The notes beneath the pieces are model-generated. The model had not been told where the DNA came from. It did not search any database and saw nothing but the letters and a program-made list of their open reading frames with translations. A program made the position numbers and the translations under genes. Below, piece after piece: positions 31,294 through 31,371 of a stretch of DNA of 31,371 nt (position 1 is the first letter of the stretch; each line of letters opens with the position of its first letter). The DNA is from Clostridia bacterium (lineage in GTDB: Bacteria; Bacillota; Clostridia; Christensenellales; Aristaeellaceae), in NCBI GenBank assembly GCA_900769075.1, contig CAAGFE010000077.1, positions 1 through 31,371 of the forward strand, given 5' to 3'.

Positions 31294-31349
31294 GGCCATC
31301 ACTGAGCATAGCTCAGTGACGGCTACGCTCGGCAAATGCAAGCATTTGC
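31294..31349. repeat. Two consecutive palindromes at the window end
   Basis: GCC-A-TCACTGAGC / GCTCAGTGA-C-GGC (31294-31323, one mismatch) and GCAAATGC/GCATTTGC (31332-31339 with 31342-31349). They are separated by TACGCTCG. Read on the minus strand, the second one with its flank (GCTTGCATTTGCCGAGCGTAGCC) resembles the first 27 nt of the window. No gene is seen from 31200 to the end. Confidence 0.75.
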
Positions 31350-31371
31350 TGTCGCTAGTCGGCGCAAGCGC

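Overview
The window (about 31.4 kb, GC-rich, roughly 60% or more by eye) reads as chromosome of an anaerobic Gram-positive Bacillota/Clostridia, probably an uncultured gut or rumen member of the Christensenellales/Oscillospirales type. The reasons are strong AGGAGG ribosome sites, SigA promoters with TGnTATACT-like extended -10 boxes, CUT1-type ABC sugar importers instead of SusCD, a Cys-rich Rrf2 regulator, and intergenic palindromes of the CTCCCTC...GAGGGAG kind often seen in gut Firmicutes. The taxonomy is inference; no 16S or marker gene is present.

Layout. 1-570: gene-free, repeat-rich DNA. 572-2001: divergent Rrf2 regulator and TtcA-like tRNA thiolase. 2156-4132: secreted two-CBM GH10 xylanase with its own promoter and terminator. 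4350-4786: five-tRNA operon (Val, Asp, Phe, Gly, Cys). 4908-8348: small PH-like protein, MscS channel gene broken by a 61-bp insertion, tag glycosylase, a NUDIX-GNAT fusion with two frameshifts, and a P-loop kinase-like protein. 8397-11313 (minus strand): GH88 unsaturated uronyl hydrolase and a heparinase II/III-fold lyase. 11443-14097: cytoplasmic GH43 and GH35. 14397-29719: a long glycan-uptake operon. 29720-30050: composite palindromic element. 30051-31199: secreted protein of unknown function, followed by more palindromes to the window end.

How it works together (inference). The right two thirds form a Gram-positive polysaccharide utilisation locus. GH10 and GH30 have signal peptides and would cut polymers outside the cell. 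GH43, GH35, GH88 and the lyase lack signal peptides and would finish imported oligosaccharides inside. Uptake is through a complex operon: a binding protein with two Ig-like tail domains, a second membrane-anchored binding protein with carbohydrate-binding-like domains, two separate permease pairs, a beta-propeller/TPR membrane protein, a Yip1-family membrane protein and a DUF5696 membrane-anchored ectoprotein. No ABC ATPase is present, so a shared MsmX-like ATPase elsewhere is expected. The enzyme set fits a uronic-acid-bearing hemicellulose or type II arabinogalactan.

The most notable items are the two-importer/Yip1/propeller/DUF5696 operon, a cloverleaf-like RNA fold between the two binding-protein genes, the composite palindromic element at 29.7-30.0 kb, and a cluster of damaged genes at 5.7-7.1 kb that is either real decay or assembly error.
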